Source: Candidatus Krumholzibacteriota bacterium
GTDB lineage: Bacteria > Krumholzibacteriota > Krumholzibacteriia > Krumholzibacteriales > WJIX01
Direction: 5' to 3'
Length of the DNA: 64,000 nucleotides
Assembly: GCA_034520215.1 (NCBI GenBank)
Contig: JAXHNR010000001.1
Location: 372,001 to 436,000 of the forward strand
Part shown: positions 1 to 9,183 of the stretch, one piece after another
Position numbering within the stretch: the first letter of the stretch is position 1
Layout of the letters: each line of letters begins with the position of its first letter
Position numbers and translations under genes: made by a program
Notes under the pieces: model-generated
Databases searched by the model: none
What the model was told of the DNA's origin: nothing
The model's input: only the letters and a program-made list of their open reading frames with translations

Positions 1-1081
1 CAGCGTAGTACCACCAGTCCCAGCTTTTCAGTTTGAAATCCTCGCCTTCATCATCGATCATCTTCTGCATAGCGGCAGCTTCCTCTTTAGCTAAATCCAG
101 GGAAGGTCTCCACAGTTGATCGAGGAGTCTGTAGACCGCGCCCGGTGCTTCAGCCATGTTTTTTTCGAGCACTAAGTCCGCGTGAGTTTCGTAACCGAGC
201 AGATTGGCCTTTTGAAGCCGGAGATTACACAATTTGTTCACAATATTCTTGTTGTCGAGTTTACCGCCGTGGTTTCCTTTATTTAAATACGCCTTGTATA
301 TTTTTTCTCTAAGCTCTCTCTTTTTAGAGTGTTTCAAGAAGGGAAGCATACTTGGTTTATTAAGAGTAAATAACCATTTCCCTTCATATCCCTTTTCGGA
401 GGCATCTTCGGAGGCTGTACTTATGACTCCTTCGGGAAGACCCTCAAGATCGTCCTTTTCTTCGATTAAAAGCTCGAATTTGTTGACTTCCTTTAATAGA
501 TTTTCCCCGAAACGGAGGGATTGAATGGATATTTCCTTATTGATTTTACGAAGCTTTTGTTTTTTCTCCTCGGGTAAGTCCGCACCTCCGCGAACAAACT
601 CTTTATAATACTTTTTAAGAAGCATATGTTGTTCATCTGTCAGGTCGAGCTTTTCTCTCTGTTCGTAAACGCTTTTTATTCTCTTGAACAGTTTCCCGTT
701 CATAATAATATTATCTCTATGCTCTGATAGCATCGGTGTCACTTCTTTTGCTATCTCCTGCATTTCCTCGTTTGTGTTCGATGAATTCAGGCCGAAGAAC
801 ACATTGCTGACCTTACCGAGCAATATTCCGCTGTTTTCCATTTCCTCGAGAGTGTTATTGAATGTCGCGTTTTCGCTGTTTTCAGCTATTGTCTCTATCT
901 CGTCTTCATGTTGTTCTATTCCCTTTTTAAAGGCGGGCATGTAGTGTTTTTCCTGTATTTTGTCAAATGGCGGTACACCAAAAGGTGTTTCAAATTCTGA
1001 AAAGAACGGATTTTGTGTTCCCAGAGAACAGGAAAAGACAACAATCGCAATAATAAAAAGCAAAAGCGCTCGTTTTTTCAT
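1..1081 (-). CDS. M3-family metallopeptidase (peptidyl-dipeptidase Dcp-like), lipoprotein, 3' end cut off by window
   Basis: The minus strand is open from an ATG at 1081 to the window edge (about 360 codons). The N-terminus is a lipoprotein signal (MKKRALLLFIIAIVVFSCS) with the lipobox Cys at residue 18, followed by FETPFGVPPFDKI and HYMPAFKKGIEQ. These match the start of M3 oligopeptidases of the Dcp/OpdA type, and later blocks (NKPSMLPFLKHS, REKIYKAY, AEAPGAVYRLLDQLW) also fit the helical M3 fold. The HExxH zinc site lies beyond the window edge, so activity cannot be checked. A ribosome site AGGAG lies just upstream. Known role of the family: cleavage of peptides, often releasing dipeptides. 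The lipobox suggests it is anchored in the envelope and acts on periplasmic peptides. Family is confident; exact subfamily is not. Confidence 0.85.
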   Translation of the reverse strand, partial: MKKRALLLFIIAIVVFSCSLGTQNPFFSEFETPFGVPPFDKIQEKHYMPAFKKGIEQHEDEIETIAENSENATFNNTLEEMENSGILLGKVSNVFFGLNSSNTNEEMQEIAKEVTPMLSEHRDNIIMNGKLFKRIKSVYEQREKLDLTDEQHMLLKKYYKEFVRGGADLPEEKKQKLRKINKEISIQSLRFGENLLKEVNKFELLIEEKDDLEGLPEGVISTASEDASEKGYEGKWLFTLNKPSMLPFLKHSKKRELREKIYKAYLNKGNHGGKLDNKNIVNKLCNLRLQKANLLGYETHADLVLEKNMAEAPGAVYRLLDQLWRPSLDLAKEEAAAMQKMIDDEGEDFKLKSWDWWYYA

Positions 1082-1467
1082 TTTGCGCACTCCTTTTGTC
1101 TGTTATGGCTCTTACTCTTTCTTCCTTGAGTAAGCTAAGAAACCGATTCAAGTTCTAATATTCTACTCATTTGTTTTAACATTATCAAGTAATATCGGCA
1201 GCAGTTTTCATGGTTGCTGATAAACATTGCGTAAAAGGCAATGCTTAGAAGCGGAGGATAGGATTTTGACGGGGTTTACAAATGGATAAAAATATGATTA
1301 ATAAGACAGTTTTAAACTTCCTCTAACTATTTTAAAAAAGCTGTTGATTGTATGATGATTAAAGCATATCTATTAAAGTGTTTTTGGTTCTGTTTAAGCA
1401 TCGCCGATAGCAATTCTGTTTTGTTGACATCGAGCGGCGCGAGCTAAACCAATCGGGAGAAAACAGC
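1082..1467. other. Intergenic region between divergent M3 peptidase and oad genes
   Basis: About 390 bp, AT-rich, with no supported gene. It should hold promoters in both directions. A TTGACA at 1424-1429 is followed by no convincing -10 box at normal spacing, so I do not call a promoter. Nothing else with structure was recognised. Confidence 0.5.
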
Positions 1468-1674
1468 ATGTTTCTTAGAGGTTTAGAGCTGACTTTAGCT
1501 GGAATGACAGTAGTATTTATTTTTTTGATTATTATGGTAACTGCTATCCAGCTAATGAGTTATATAGCTTATAAGTATTTTCCGGAAAAGAGCGAGGAAA
1601 CTGAACAAGGATTAGCCGTTGAGGATAATGCATTGATCGCGGCGATTGCGGCGGCGGTCAAGAGTAGAAGATAA
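1468..1674 (+). CDS. oadG: Sodium-pump decarboxylase gamma subunit (OadG family)
   Basis: A 68-residue protein with a single N-terminal membrane helix (residues about 7-30, rich in V, F, I) and a short charged tail ending AAVKSRR. The opening LRGLELTLAGMTVVFIFL is typical of OadG, the small membrane subunit that joins the carboxyltransferase (OadA) to the sodium-translocating OadB. An RBS (GGGAGA) lies 8 bases before the ATG. It is the first gene of an oadG-oadA-oadB set on one strand. The family usually has 80-100 residues, so this is a short form lacking a long linker. Family known; role in the complex inferred from neighbours. Confidence 0.85.
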   Translation: MFLRGLELTLAGMTVVFIFLIIMVTAIQLMSYIAYKYFPEKSEETEQGLAVEDNALIAAIAAAVKSRR

Positions 1675-1786
1675 AGTAAAACCACTGTAGCGTGATGACT
1701 TTCGCCGACCCTTTAGCTATTCGTTTCTGTTTTTCGTTTTCGCGGAAAATATATAGAGTGATCGCGTAGCGGTTAGGAGAATGATT

Positions 1787-3580
1787 ATGGCGATGAAAAA
1801 AATAAATGTAATGTGTACGGCATTCAGGGACGGATTTCAGTCGGTCTTTGGCGCGCGGGTTCATATGGAAGATTTTGTGCCGGCGTTGGAAGCCGCCGTG
1901 AACGCGGGGATAACTCACTTTGAATCAGGCGGCGGGGCGATGTTTCAAAGCCCTTTTTTTTATGTCAATGAAAATTCATTTGAAAATATGGACAGATTCA
2001 GGGAGATTGCGGGACCCGACGCGAATCTTCAGACACTGGCTCGCGGCGTCAATGTCGTGGGCCTGGATTCTCAAAGCAGTGATATCATCGAGCTGCACGC
2101 GAAGCTGTTTAAAAAACATGGAGTAACCACAATAAGGAATTTTGACGCTCTAAATGACGTAAACAACCTTGAATACAGCGGCAAGTGTATTGTTGAAAAT
2201 GGACTAAAGCATGAAGTTGCCGTGACGATGATGGAGTTGCCCCCCGGGTGCACCGGCGCCCACGATGTGGCTTTTTATGAAAAGACTTTGAAAAATATCA
2301 TAGATTCGGATTTGCCTTATAGCTCGGTATGTTTCAATGATGCATCAGGGACGGCAATACCGAAAAAGGTTTACGAAACTATTAAAATGGCAAAGAAGAT
2401 ATTACCCGCCGATATCCCGGTAAGATTTCACACACATGAAACAGCCGGGATATCAGTACATTGCTATATGGCGGCAATTGAAGCCGGCGTGGATGGTATT
2501 AGCCTTTCGATGTCTCCTGTTTCCGGAGGCACAGCCCAGCCTGATATACTGACTATGATGCACGCGCTGAAGGGTTCACAGTACGACCTTGGTTTGGATA
2601 TTAATAAGATCCGGGAGGTTGAGACGATATTCAAGGATTGTATGAAAGACTATTTTGTACCGCCTGAAGCCAGATCAGTTTCGCCGGAAATTCCTTTCTC
2701 GCCTATGCCGGGAGGCGCTTTGACCGCGAATACTCAAATGCTTCGTGATAACGACATGCTCGATAAATATACTGAAATAATAACCGCGATGGGTGAAGTT
2801 GTATGCCGCGGGGGGTATGGCACATCTGTTACCCCCGTGTCGCAGTTTTATTTTCAGCAGTCCTTTAATAATGTAATATTTGGTCCCTGGGAGAAATTCG
2901 CGGAGGGTTACGGTAAGATGATTCTGGGCTATTTTGGCAGGACTCCCGTTGAACCGGACCCCGAGCTGGTTAAGATTGCTTCGGAAAAGCTCGATCTAAT
3001 GCCGACAGATAAGAAGGTGTTGGAGATCAATGACGCCGATCCTGAAAAAGGGATAGAATCAGCCAGAAAATTATTAAGAGAAAATGCTCTTGAAGAGAAT
3101 GATGAAAACATATTTATTTCCGCCGCGTGTAAGGAAAAAGGTATAACTTTCCTGAAAGGAGAGGGCAAGGTTCGTGTGCGTAAAGTTGTAAGGAGCAAAG
3201 AAGGAGCAAAGAAAATAAGTGATACTTTTATGGTAACTGTTGATGGAACAAAGTACCCCGTGATTTTAAAAGACGATGTTGTAACCGTCGAAGGACGGAA
3301 GTATAAAATAAAGGTTGAAGAGGGTATTCCGGATATTACAAGACCTCTTCCGGGACCCAGCGAAGATACACTTGAGATAAAAACACCCTTTCCCGGAACA
3401 GTTATCAGGGTTTTACGTGAAGCGAATAAGCGTGTTGTAAAAAATGAAGTTATTATGATTATTGAGGCGATGAAAATGGAAACGGAGATAAAGGCTCCGA
3501 GAAACGGCGTTGTGGTTTCAATGGATGTAAAAGCCGGAGATTCTGTAAGCGCTAATCAGGTGGTAGCGAGGTTAGGATAA
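1787..3580 (+). CDS. oadA: Oxaloacetate decarboxylase alpha subunit: carboxyltransferase plus biotin carrier domain
   Basis: About 597 residues. The N-terminal two thirds is a PYC/OadA-type carboxyltransferase TIM barrel (TAFRDGFQS near the start; metal ligands in RFHTHETAG). The C-terminus is a biotinyl domain with the EAMKMET motif, whose second Lys is biotinylated. Function: transfers CO2 from oxaloacetate (or a similar 2-oxo acid) to biotin, which then delivers it to OadB. I place the start at 1787 rather than 1781 because AGGAG ends at 1779, which gives normal spacing only to the second ATG. The linker before the biotinyl domain is short. Flanked by oadG and oadB, so a complete three-subunit Na+ pump is encoded. 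Another 2-oxo-acid or malonyl substrate cannot be excluded from sequence alone. Confidence 0.92.
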   Translation: MAMKKINVMCTAFRDGFQSVFGARVHMEDFVPALEAAVNAGITHFESGGGAMFQSPFFYVNENSFENMDRFREIAGPDANLQTLARGVNVVGLDSQSSDIIELHAKLFKKHGVTTIRNFDALNDVNNLEYSGKCIVENGLKHEVAVTMMELPPGCTGAHDVAFYEKTLKNIIDSDLPYSSVCFNDASGTAIPKKVYETIKMAKKILPADIPVRFHTHETAGISVHCYMAAIEAGVDGISLSMSPVSGGTAQPDILTMMHALKGSQYDLGLDINKIREVETIFKDCMKDYFVPPEARSVSPEIPFSPMPGGALTANTQMLRDNDMLDKYTEIITAMGEVVCRGGYGTSVTPVSQFYFQQSFNNVIFGPWEKFAEGYGKMILGYFGRTPVEPDPELVKIASEKLDLMPTDKKVLEINDADPEKGIESARKLLRENALEENDENIFISAACKEKGITFLKGEGKVRVRKVVRSKEGAKKISDTFMVTVDGTKYPVILKDDVVTVEGRKYKIKVEEGIPDITRPLPGPSEDTLEIKTPFPGTVIRVLREANKRVVKNEVIMIIEAMKMETEIKAPRNGVVVSMDVKAGDSVSANQVVARLG

Positions 3581-3648
3581 ATTAAACATAGTAAAAAATG
3601 TTCTGGCAGCGTGACCGTCTCAGAGAAAAATCAAATCAGGAGATATAG

Positions 3649-4788
3649 ATGGAAGCACTGGAACTTGGTAAAGTATTTTCAAATGTAATTCAGAGTACCG
3701 GTCTGGCTAATTTTACTTTTCCTAACATTATAATGATCGTTGTTTGCTCTTTTCTGATTTTCCTCGGCATTGTCAAAGGGTTTGAGCCGCTTCTGCTGAT
3801 TCCTATAGGTTTTGGCGGAATTCTGGCGAATATCCCCGTAGCGGGAATTGCCCAGCCGGGCGGCTTTTTGTGGTATATTTATGAGGTTGGCATAAGAACC
3901 GGGGTTTTTCCGCTTCTGATATTCATGGGAATTGGGGCGATGACCGATTTTGGCCCCTTGATCGCGAATCCTCAGCTTGCCTTTCTCGGAGCGGCCGCTC
4001 AGTTTGGTATTTTTACGACCCTTATTGGCGCTATTACGCTTCCCGGAATGGATTTTTCACTTAAGCAAGCCGCGGCAATAGGTATAATCGGCGGTGCAGA
4101 CGGTCCCACAGCTATCTTTATCACATCGAAATTAGCTCCGGAACTTATGGGGGCTATTGCCGTGGCCGCTTATTCATATATGGCGATAGTGCCGATTATT
4201 CAGCCGCCTATTATGAAACTTCTTACAACACGGAGAGAACGCAGAATTAAGATGACCCAGCTTCGTCATGTTACAAAGACTGAAAAGATCCTTTTCTCGC
4301 TGGTTGTGTTAATAATCTGCGCGATTCTTTTGCCTGCTGCTACTCCTCTTATTGGCGCTTTGATGTTTGGAAATCTGATAAACGAGTGCGGGAGGACGGC
4401 AAGGCTGGCAGATACAGCAAAGAATAGTATGATAAATATTGTAACGATCTGCTTGGGGCTTGCCGTTGGTTCAAAGCTGCAGGCGTCACAATTCCTAAGT
4501 TTCCAGACTATCGGCATTCTGATTTTAGGGCTTGTCGCTTTTACCATAGGTACTGTCGCGGGGCTTTTTATGGCCAAGCTGATGAACAGGTTTTCCAGCA
4601 GAAAGATAAATCCTCTCATTGGCGCCGCGGGTGTATCGGCTGTTCCAATGGCGGCCCGGGTGGCGGGCAAGGTCGGGTTGGAAGAAGATCCCCATAATTT
4701 CTTGATGATGCACGCTATGGGTCCCAATGTTTCCGGCGTGATTGGTTCAGCCGTTGCCGCTGGGGTTTTATTGGCTTATTTCGCGTAG
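3649..4788 (+). CDS. oadB: Sodium-translocating oxaloacetate decarboxylase beta subunit
   Basis: 379 residues, about 9-11 hydrophobic helices, full length for OadB. It contains the conserved block [23 protein letters not shown] (pump-channel region) and the C-terminal [18 protein letters not shown] and [23 protein letters not shown] blocks typical of the family. It decarboxylates carboxybiotin on OadA and moves Na+ outwards across the cytoplasmic membrane. AGGAG sits 7 bases upstream of the ATG. It ends the oad operon, and an AT-rich inverted repeat follows at 4848-4880. The gap from oadA is 68 bp. Confidence 0.95.
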   Translation: MEALELGKVFSNVIQSTGLANFTFPNIIMIVVCSFLIFLGIVKGFEPLLLIPIGFGGILANIPVAGIAQPGGFLWYIYEVGIRTGVFPLLIFMGIGAMTDFGPLIANPQLAFLGAAAQFGIFTTLIGAITLPGMDFSLKQAAAIGIIGGADGPTAIFITSKLAPELMGAIAVAAYSYMAIVPIIQPPIMKLLTTRRERRIKMTQLRHVTKTEKILFSLVVLIICAILLPAATPLIGALMFGNLINECGRTARLADTAKNSMINIVTICLGLAVGSKLQASQFLSFQTIGILILGLVAFTIGTVAGLFMAKLMNRFSSRKINPLIGAAGVSAVPMAARVAGKVGLEEDPHNFLMMHAMGPNVSGVIGSAVAAGVLLAYFA

Positions 4789-4847
4789 ATAAATATAATT
4801 TTATTCCGGCTTTTCCTTAGAATTATTTTTCTTAAAGTGGATACCAA

Positions 4848-4880
4848 AAAAATATCAATCTTTTGATTATTGATATTTTT
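4848..4880. terminator. AT-rich inverted repeat, likely terminator of oad operon
   Basis: AAAAATATCAAT (4848-4859) pairs perfectly with ATTGATATTTTT (4869-4880), with a T-run at the right end and an A-run at the left. It lies 60 bp after oadB. The stem is AT-only apart from two G-C pairs, so it would be a weak hairpin; position and T-run support termination. Confidence 0.55.
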
Positions 4881-4892
4881 TACGCCCCCGGG

Positions 4893-4920
4893 TTGACAAT
4901 TGATATTATCAGGATAAAAT
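4893..4920 (+). promoter_or_regulatory. Sigma-70-type promoter for small RNA candidate
   Basis: A perfect TTGACA (4893-4898), 16 bases, then TAAAAT (4915-4920). This is the best sigma-70-like promoter in the window. No open reading frame follows on the plus strand before a hairpin terminator, which supports transcription of a non-coding RNA. Confidence 0.65.
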
Positions 4921-4926
4921 TAGTAT

Positions 4927-5072
4927 AGAAAGGTTAGGCGGGTTCACGGGAGAGAATGAAAAAGAGAGTCTAAAAATTTGAAGACAAAGCATAGTCCCGA
5001 TAACCTGACCTGAATCCTTTAGTGGCAGCGCCACGGATTTTCAATTGTTTGGAAACCCGTGGCGTTCTTTAT
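4927..5072 (+). ncRNA. Candidate small non-coding RNA, about 145 nt, unknown family
   Basis: Between the promoter at 4893-4920 and a hairpin at 5030-5063 there is no reading frame but clear pairing potential. AGGTTA (4931-4936) pairs with TAACCT (5001-5006), with CGGG and CCCG just inside, closing a roughly 75-nt domain. GTGGC (5022-5026) pairs with GCCAC (5030-5034). The same GCCAC also forms the left arm of the terminator stem GCCACGG/CCGTGGC (5030-5036/5057-5063), followed by GTTCTTTAT. The two stems exclude each other, as in attenuators. The next gene is on the opposite strand, so it is not a leader for a plus-strand gene. I could not match it to SRP, 6S, tmRNA or a known riboswitch. Confidence 0.5.
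5030..5072 (+). terminator. Rho-independent-like terminator of small RNA candidate
   Basis: Seven-base-pair GC-rich stem GCCACGG/CCGTGGC with a 20-base loop, followed by a T-rich run (5065-5072). A further small hairpin (CAGCC/GGCTG, about 5078-5090) follows. Confidence 0.5.
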
Positions 5073-5190
5073 ATGGCAGCCTGGCGGCTGGTTTCATAAG
5101 GTCTGAAGTATAAATAAACGAAATGGGGCCCCGGCCATAGACTCTATCAATTTATAGGGTTAGTTAAAATACGGGGATTTTCTTGCAAGG

Positions 5191-6423
5191 TTAACTTCTG
5201 TAATCAACCACAACTTCTTTAAGAGCGGCTATTTCATCTTTGACTCTCCGGTTCCAGTCAACGAAATATTTTTTAGCAAAAGCGGCGGCGCCTTCAGCGA
5301 TACGTTTTCTGAGGAGATTATCATTTATGAGAAGAGACAGTTTACGGGTAAGAGCGTCGATATTTGAATTCTCAACCAGAAGGCCGGTTTCACCGTCACG
5401 TACTACTTCGGATGTGCCCGCGGTATCGTAAGCTATAACGGGTAGCCCGCAGAGCATCGCCTCACACGTAGGCATAGCCATATTTGTCAGTTTGCTCGTT
5501 CCGATGAATATATCACAGGCCTTTAGTAACTCCGGCACTCTGTTGTATGATATTGAGCCGGTAAAATGAACCTTTTGCTCGAGACCGAGCGACTTTGTCA
5601 CGCGGGCAAGATGTTTCATTCTTGAGCCGTCTCCAGCTAACACAAAGGAGACATTTTTTAAGGTTTCCCCGCTTAGTCTCGCGGCTGCTTTGAGAATGTG
5701 GTCGGTTCTTTTCAGTTTTATGAATCTTGAAAGAGTTACAACCAATATATCATTTTCGGGCAAACCCATCGATCTACGAGTCTCTTTTCTGTCAATTTTA
5801 ATCTCCGGCCAATTCATATTCATGCCGTTCTGGAAAAATGATATTTTATCTTCGGGTATCCCCCTGTCAATGAGAGCGTTCTTTCCCAGCGTTCCGTCGT
5901 TTAATACGATGTAATGATCAACGGGATGTCGGAGTGAATAAATTTGATCGAAATTGGAATAAAAATGTTTTAACGGGGAAAATTCACCTCTTCCCAGCCA
6001 CATTACGCCAAAGAGCTTGACGACAGCGGGTATGCCCAGTTCTCTTCCAACCTCACTGACCGGTTTGATTGAATGGTGAGAAAGGCCCAGAATAAGATCG
6101 GGTTTTATCATAGCGGCCAGGGATTTGAGTCTGCAGGTAACTTTATAGGGGAAATAGAAAGAGATGATAAATCTTCCTATTGGGCCCGGAAGTTTTTCGA
6201 GTGGACTTATAATATTGGAATAATAGTATTTAGTAATATCTATCTTGTCGTGGTCATCAGTTTGCCGGGGGGGCTTGGGTTTTAAAAGGAATGTTTCTAT
6301 TGCATCCGAGGAGAGCCCGCTGTTGAAATGTAATTCATCGGGGACACCGCAACCCTTGCCGAGTGACCAGAGATTTTCCCAAACGGACAAAATTAAAATC
6401 TTTTTCAGCGCTTTGTTATTCAT
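5191..6423 (-). CDS. Glycosyltransferase family 4 protein
   Basis: 410 residues with the GT-B fold signatures of GT4 enzymes: an acceptor-side N-terminal domain (residues 1-200) and a C-terminal donor-binding domain with DILVVTLSRFIKLKRTDHIL, SFVLAGDGSRMKHL and the EAMLCGLPVIAYDTAGTSEVV block carrying the Ex7E pair. It transfers a sugar from a nucleotide donor to an unknown acceptor at the cytoplasmic face. Its ATG overlaps the stop of dsbD by 4 bases (6420-6423), so translation is probably coupled. There is no obvious functional link to DsbD. Donor and acceptor cannot be read from the sequence. Confidence 0.85.
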   Translation of the reverse strand: MNNKALKKILILSVWENLWSLGKGCGVPDELHFNSGLSSDAIETFLLKPKPPRQTDDHDKIDITKYYYSNIISPLEKLPGPIGRFIISFYFPYKVTCRLKSLAAMIKPDLILGLSHHSIKPVSEVGRELGIPAVVKLFGVMWLGRGEFSPLKHFYSNFDQIYSLRHPVDHYIVLNDGTLGKNALIDRGIPEDKISFFQNGMNMNWPEIKIDRKETRRSMGLPENDILVVTLSRFIKLKRTDHILKAAARLSGETLKNVSFVLAGDGSRMKHLARVTKSLGLEQKVHFTGSISYNRVPELLKACDIFIGTSKLTNMAMPTCEAMLCGLPVIAYDTAGTSEVVRDGETGLLVENSNIDALTRKLSLLINDNLLRKRIAEGAAAFAKKYFVDWNRRVKDEIAALKEVVVDYRS

Positions 6424-8345
6424 TCTTGTATCCGTGGTGTTTTCCGGCTGAGCAGCCGTAATCTTTCGGCAAGTTCTTCAGGTTCGATAAAACCAGTTAC
6501 TCTCAGTTTGTTGATTTGCTCTCCCTTACTGTTGAAAAAGACGATAGTCGGAACCCCCTTGATATTAAACTCTTTTTTTATTTTCTCGGAACGGGAATCA
6601 GATTTAGTAAGGTCCACCTTTATAGTAACCATGTTTTTAGATAGATTCGAAACTAAAGGATCTGAGAAGGTTTTATCGTCAAGTTCATGACAGGGAATAC
6701 ACCAGTCAGCCGAGAAATCCAACATAACGGGATTCCCGCTCCGCTTTGCTTTCTCAAACTCGGCACTTGTATATTCGATCCATTTTATCTTTGAGTCTTG
6801 ATCAGCTTTGAATATTACCCCCCCGGGCTTTATTATCATAAAAACGGCGAGGACCAACCAGACCAGAGCCACAGTTTTCTTTATGATATTGAAAGCTTTC
6901 CCGCCGCCCTCAGTTTTTATTATCCAGCCCAGAAATATACCTGCCGAGAGCGCCGTTAGAGAGTACCCGGTGTATGTGACCGTTCTACCGAGAATATGCC
7001 TCGCGAAATAAAATGCCATCATAATGAGTATAAAACCGAAAATCTGTTTTACCCAGTCGAGCCATTCGCCGGAGCGGGGCAGGCGGGAGATACTTCCCGA
7101 GGCGGTTCCCAGGATTATAAATGGAACGCCCATCCCCCAGGCAAGAGTGAAAAACATAATAAATCCGAGAAACGGATTTCCGATTTTACCAACATATGTC
7201 AAAAGACCCAGCACAAACGGGCCGATACACGGGGCGGCTACAATTCCGACTGTCAGACCCATAAGGAGAGCGCCTAAGCTTCCCTTCTTTGCTTCGCCGG
7301 TTCTTTTCATCAGAAACATCGGCAATCTGATTTCCCAGAGGCCGAACATAGATAAAGCGAGACTCACGAGAACAAGAGATATAAAAGATATAACCCAGGG
7401 GTTTTGCAGAGCGGATCCGAGTAAACTTCCCGTAGTTGCCGCGAGCATTCCGAGGATACTGTATGTAATGGATATGCCCAATACATACAGGAGGGATAAC
7501 CCCAGTTTTTTAGATACTTTTCCTTCGGCCTGGCCTCCGAAGAAACTGATAGTTATGGGGATAAGCGGATATATACAGGGAGTGAGATTAAGAGCGAGGC
7601 CGCCGAGGAAAATAATCAGAAGTGTGAGCAGGATTCCGCGGGATTCTATTATTTTTCCGAAGGACTCTTTGTTTACCTCACCCCTATAGGCAGTTTCGTC
7701 TTTCCCTTCCTGGTTTCTGCCGCTGCCGCCATGGTCAGAATTATAGTCTGTGGTTATATTTTTTTGCCCGATATCTCTTCCGGCAAAGAGCGGAGCTTTG
7801 AATATGGCCTTGTTTATTTCCTCAGTTTGTTCGCCACGGGGCGACACATTCAATTTTATTTCCACTCTTGATTCGGCCGGCTGGATACATGTCATATTGT
7901 TGCATCCCTGGTATTCAATTGTGGCCAAAGCTTTGTATTCATCCGGTTTGATATCTTTGTCAATTTTAAATATAATTCCGAATGTTACTTCTCCCTCGTA
8001 AAGAGGGAGAGGAGTATCGCTTATTTCAAGAGACTTTTTCTCCGCTTCCGGATAGAGAGTTTTGACTGCCGTTATTCCGCCGGGCAATTCAACTTTAACT
8101 GCCGTCGGGATAAGGTATTTGTCAGGAGGGGAATAGGAGTTTATGTGCCAGCCGTCCTTTATTGTCGCTTTTATCGCCAGATAGCCGGTTGATCCGGGAT
8201 GAAAAGCGTTCCGGGAAAGGTATCCCTCCGCTTTGACAAGAGATTTGGGAGTCGTGAAGAGACCCTGCGCTGCCGCGCTGACAGAGGTGAGAATTAGAAG
8301 AATGATTATTGATGCCAGGATATTTCTTTTCAAGCTATTGCTCAT
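6420..8345 (-). CDS. dsbD: Thiol:disulfide interchange protein DsbD
   Basis: 641 residues in the classic three-part order. A signal peptide (1-26) is followed by the periplasmic alpha domain (about 35-170) with its Cys pair C148/C153 in GCNNMTC. The membrane domain (about 235-505, eight helices) carries C257 (NLTPCIYPLIP) and C373 (APCIGPF). The C-terminal thioredoxin domain (about 520-635) has WCIPC (C549, C552). All six redox cysteines are present, so it should pass electrons from cytoplasmic thioredoxin to periplasmic disulfides. It is the first gene of a two-gene unit with the GT4 gene. Reduced periplasmic thiols are also needed for heme attachment to CxxCH proteins such as those at 33.7-36.3 kb. 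That link is inference. Confidence 0.95.
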   Translation of the reverse strand: MSNSLKRNILASIIILLILTSVSAAAQGLFTTPKSLVKAEGYLSRNAFHPGSTGYLAIKATIKDGWHINSYSPPDKYLIPTAVKVELPGGITAVKTLYPEAEKKSLEISDTPLPLYEGEVTFGIIFKIDKDIKPDEYKALATIEYQGCNNMTCIQPAESRVEIKLNVSPRGEQTEEINKAIFKAPLFAGRDIGQKNITTDYNSDHGGSGRNQEGKDETAYRGEVNKESFGKIIESRGILLTLLIIFLGGLALNLTPCIYPLIPITISFFGGQAEGKVSKKLGLSLLYVLGISITYSILGMLAATTGSLLGSALQNPWVISFISLVLVSLALSMFGLWEIRLPMFLMKRTGEAKKGSLGALLMGLTVGIVAAPCIGPFVLGLLTYVGKIGNPFLGFIMFFTLAWGMGVPFIILGTASGSISRLPRSGEWLDWVKQIFGFILIMMAFYFARHILGRTVTYTGYSLTALSAGIFLGWIIKTEGGGKAFNIIKKTVALVWLVLAVFMIIKPGGVIFKADQDSKIKWIEYTSAEFEKAKRSGNPVMLDFSADWCIPCHELDDKTFSDPLVSNLSKNMVTIKVDLTKSDSRSEKIKKEFNIKGVPTIVFFNSKGEQINKLRVTGFIEPEELAERLRLLSRKTPRIQE

Positions 8346-8508
8346 TACGTTTCCTTGATTGATATGGTTATAATTATTATTAATGTATTTTTATGAAGTG
8401 ATAAAATTTATATAATATTTTAAAGCATATATTAATGGAAAGTTCCAATTAATACAAGGTATCTTGATTGTTATTGTGTATATTGCGTGATAGTTACGGG
8501 AGGATTAA

Positions 8509-9168
8509 ATGAATAAAGATATCAGAAAGTTGTATCTTGTAAGACACGGAGAATCTGTATGCAATGTGGAGAGACGGGTTCAGGGCAATTCCATGCGAAA
8601 CTCTCTCAGCGAAAGGGGAAAAAGACAGTCTGAGTTGCTAGGGAAAAGGCTGGCATCCTTCGAATTCGGAAGAGTTTATTGCAGTAATGTTGAACGGGCA
8701 ATCGACACTGCAAGAATTGCTCTCGGCGGGAAGGCAGATTTGATTTACCTTGATGAACTCCGTGAGGTTTCTTTCGGCAGTTGGGAGGGAAGACTTATAA
8801 GTGAGATAAAGGAAAGTGAACCGGGGAGAGTTGAAGAATGGTTTTACAAACCGGCATCTGTCTCAATTGAAGGAGCGGAAGATCTATACTCCTTCAGGGA
8901 AAGAGTTGTCGGAATATTCGATAAAATAATCAAAGATGATGACGGGAAGGATATTCTTGTAATATCACACGGCGGTGTTATTTGTGTTTACTTAACCTAC
9001 CTTCTGGGAATGGATTTGAATAACATGTGGTCTTTTTCCCTTCCCAACGCTTCGATAACTTCCATAGTGCTTGATTTCAGGCCTAGATTAAGACTTTTTG
9101 GAGATACGTCATATCTTGACTCTGATGCTCTTGGTTTTGACGGGATGCCGACAGCTTATGATACATGA
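8509..9168 (+). CDS. Histidine phosphatase superfamily protein (phosphoglycerate mutase-like)
   Basis: 219 residues. The catalytic LVRHGES motif (phosphorylated His near residue 14) opens the protein. The second catalytic His is in VISHGGVICVY and the branch-site Glu in ELREVSFGSWEGR. This is the cobC/GpmB-type branch, in which substrates range from alpha-ribazole phosphate to 3-phosphoglycerate. No cobalamin genes are nearby, so the substrate stays open. An RBS GGGAGG lies 6 bases before the ATG. Monocistronic: it faces the divergent dsbD unit across a 163-bp AT-rich gap and converges on the radical SAM gene. Confidence 0.85.
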   Translation: MNKDIRKLYLVRHGESVCNVERRVQGNSMRNSLSERGKRQSELLGKRLASFEFGRVYCSNVERAIDTARIALGGKADLIYLDELREVSFGSWEGRLISEIKESEPGRVEEWFYKPASVSIEGAEDLYSFRERVVGIFDKIIKDDDGKDILVISHGGVICVYLTYLLGMDLNNMWSFSLPNASITSIVLDFRPRLRLFGDTSYLDSDALGFDGMPTAYDT

Positions 9169-9183
9169 AAAGGGGCGCTCTTT

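Noticed and set aside
4927-5072. SRP RNA, 6S RNA or a named riboswitch for the small RNA candidate
   Set aside because: The SRP tetraloop/asymmetric loop and the long open 6S hairpin are absent, and I could not fit a known riboswitch core.
7024-7689. 221-codon plus-strand frame opposite dsbD
   Set aside because: Antisense to an intact, motif-complete gene; composition (many Arg, Pro, Ile) is typical of a shadow frame.
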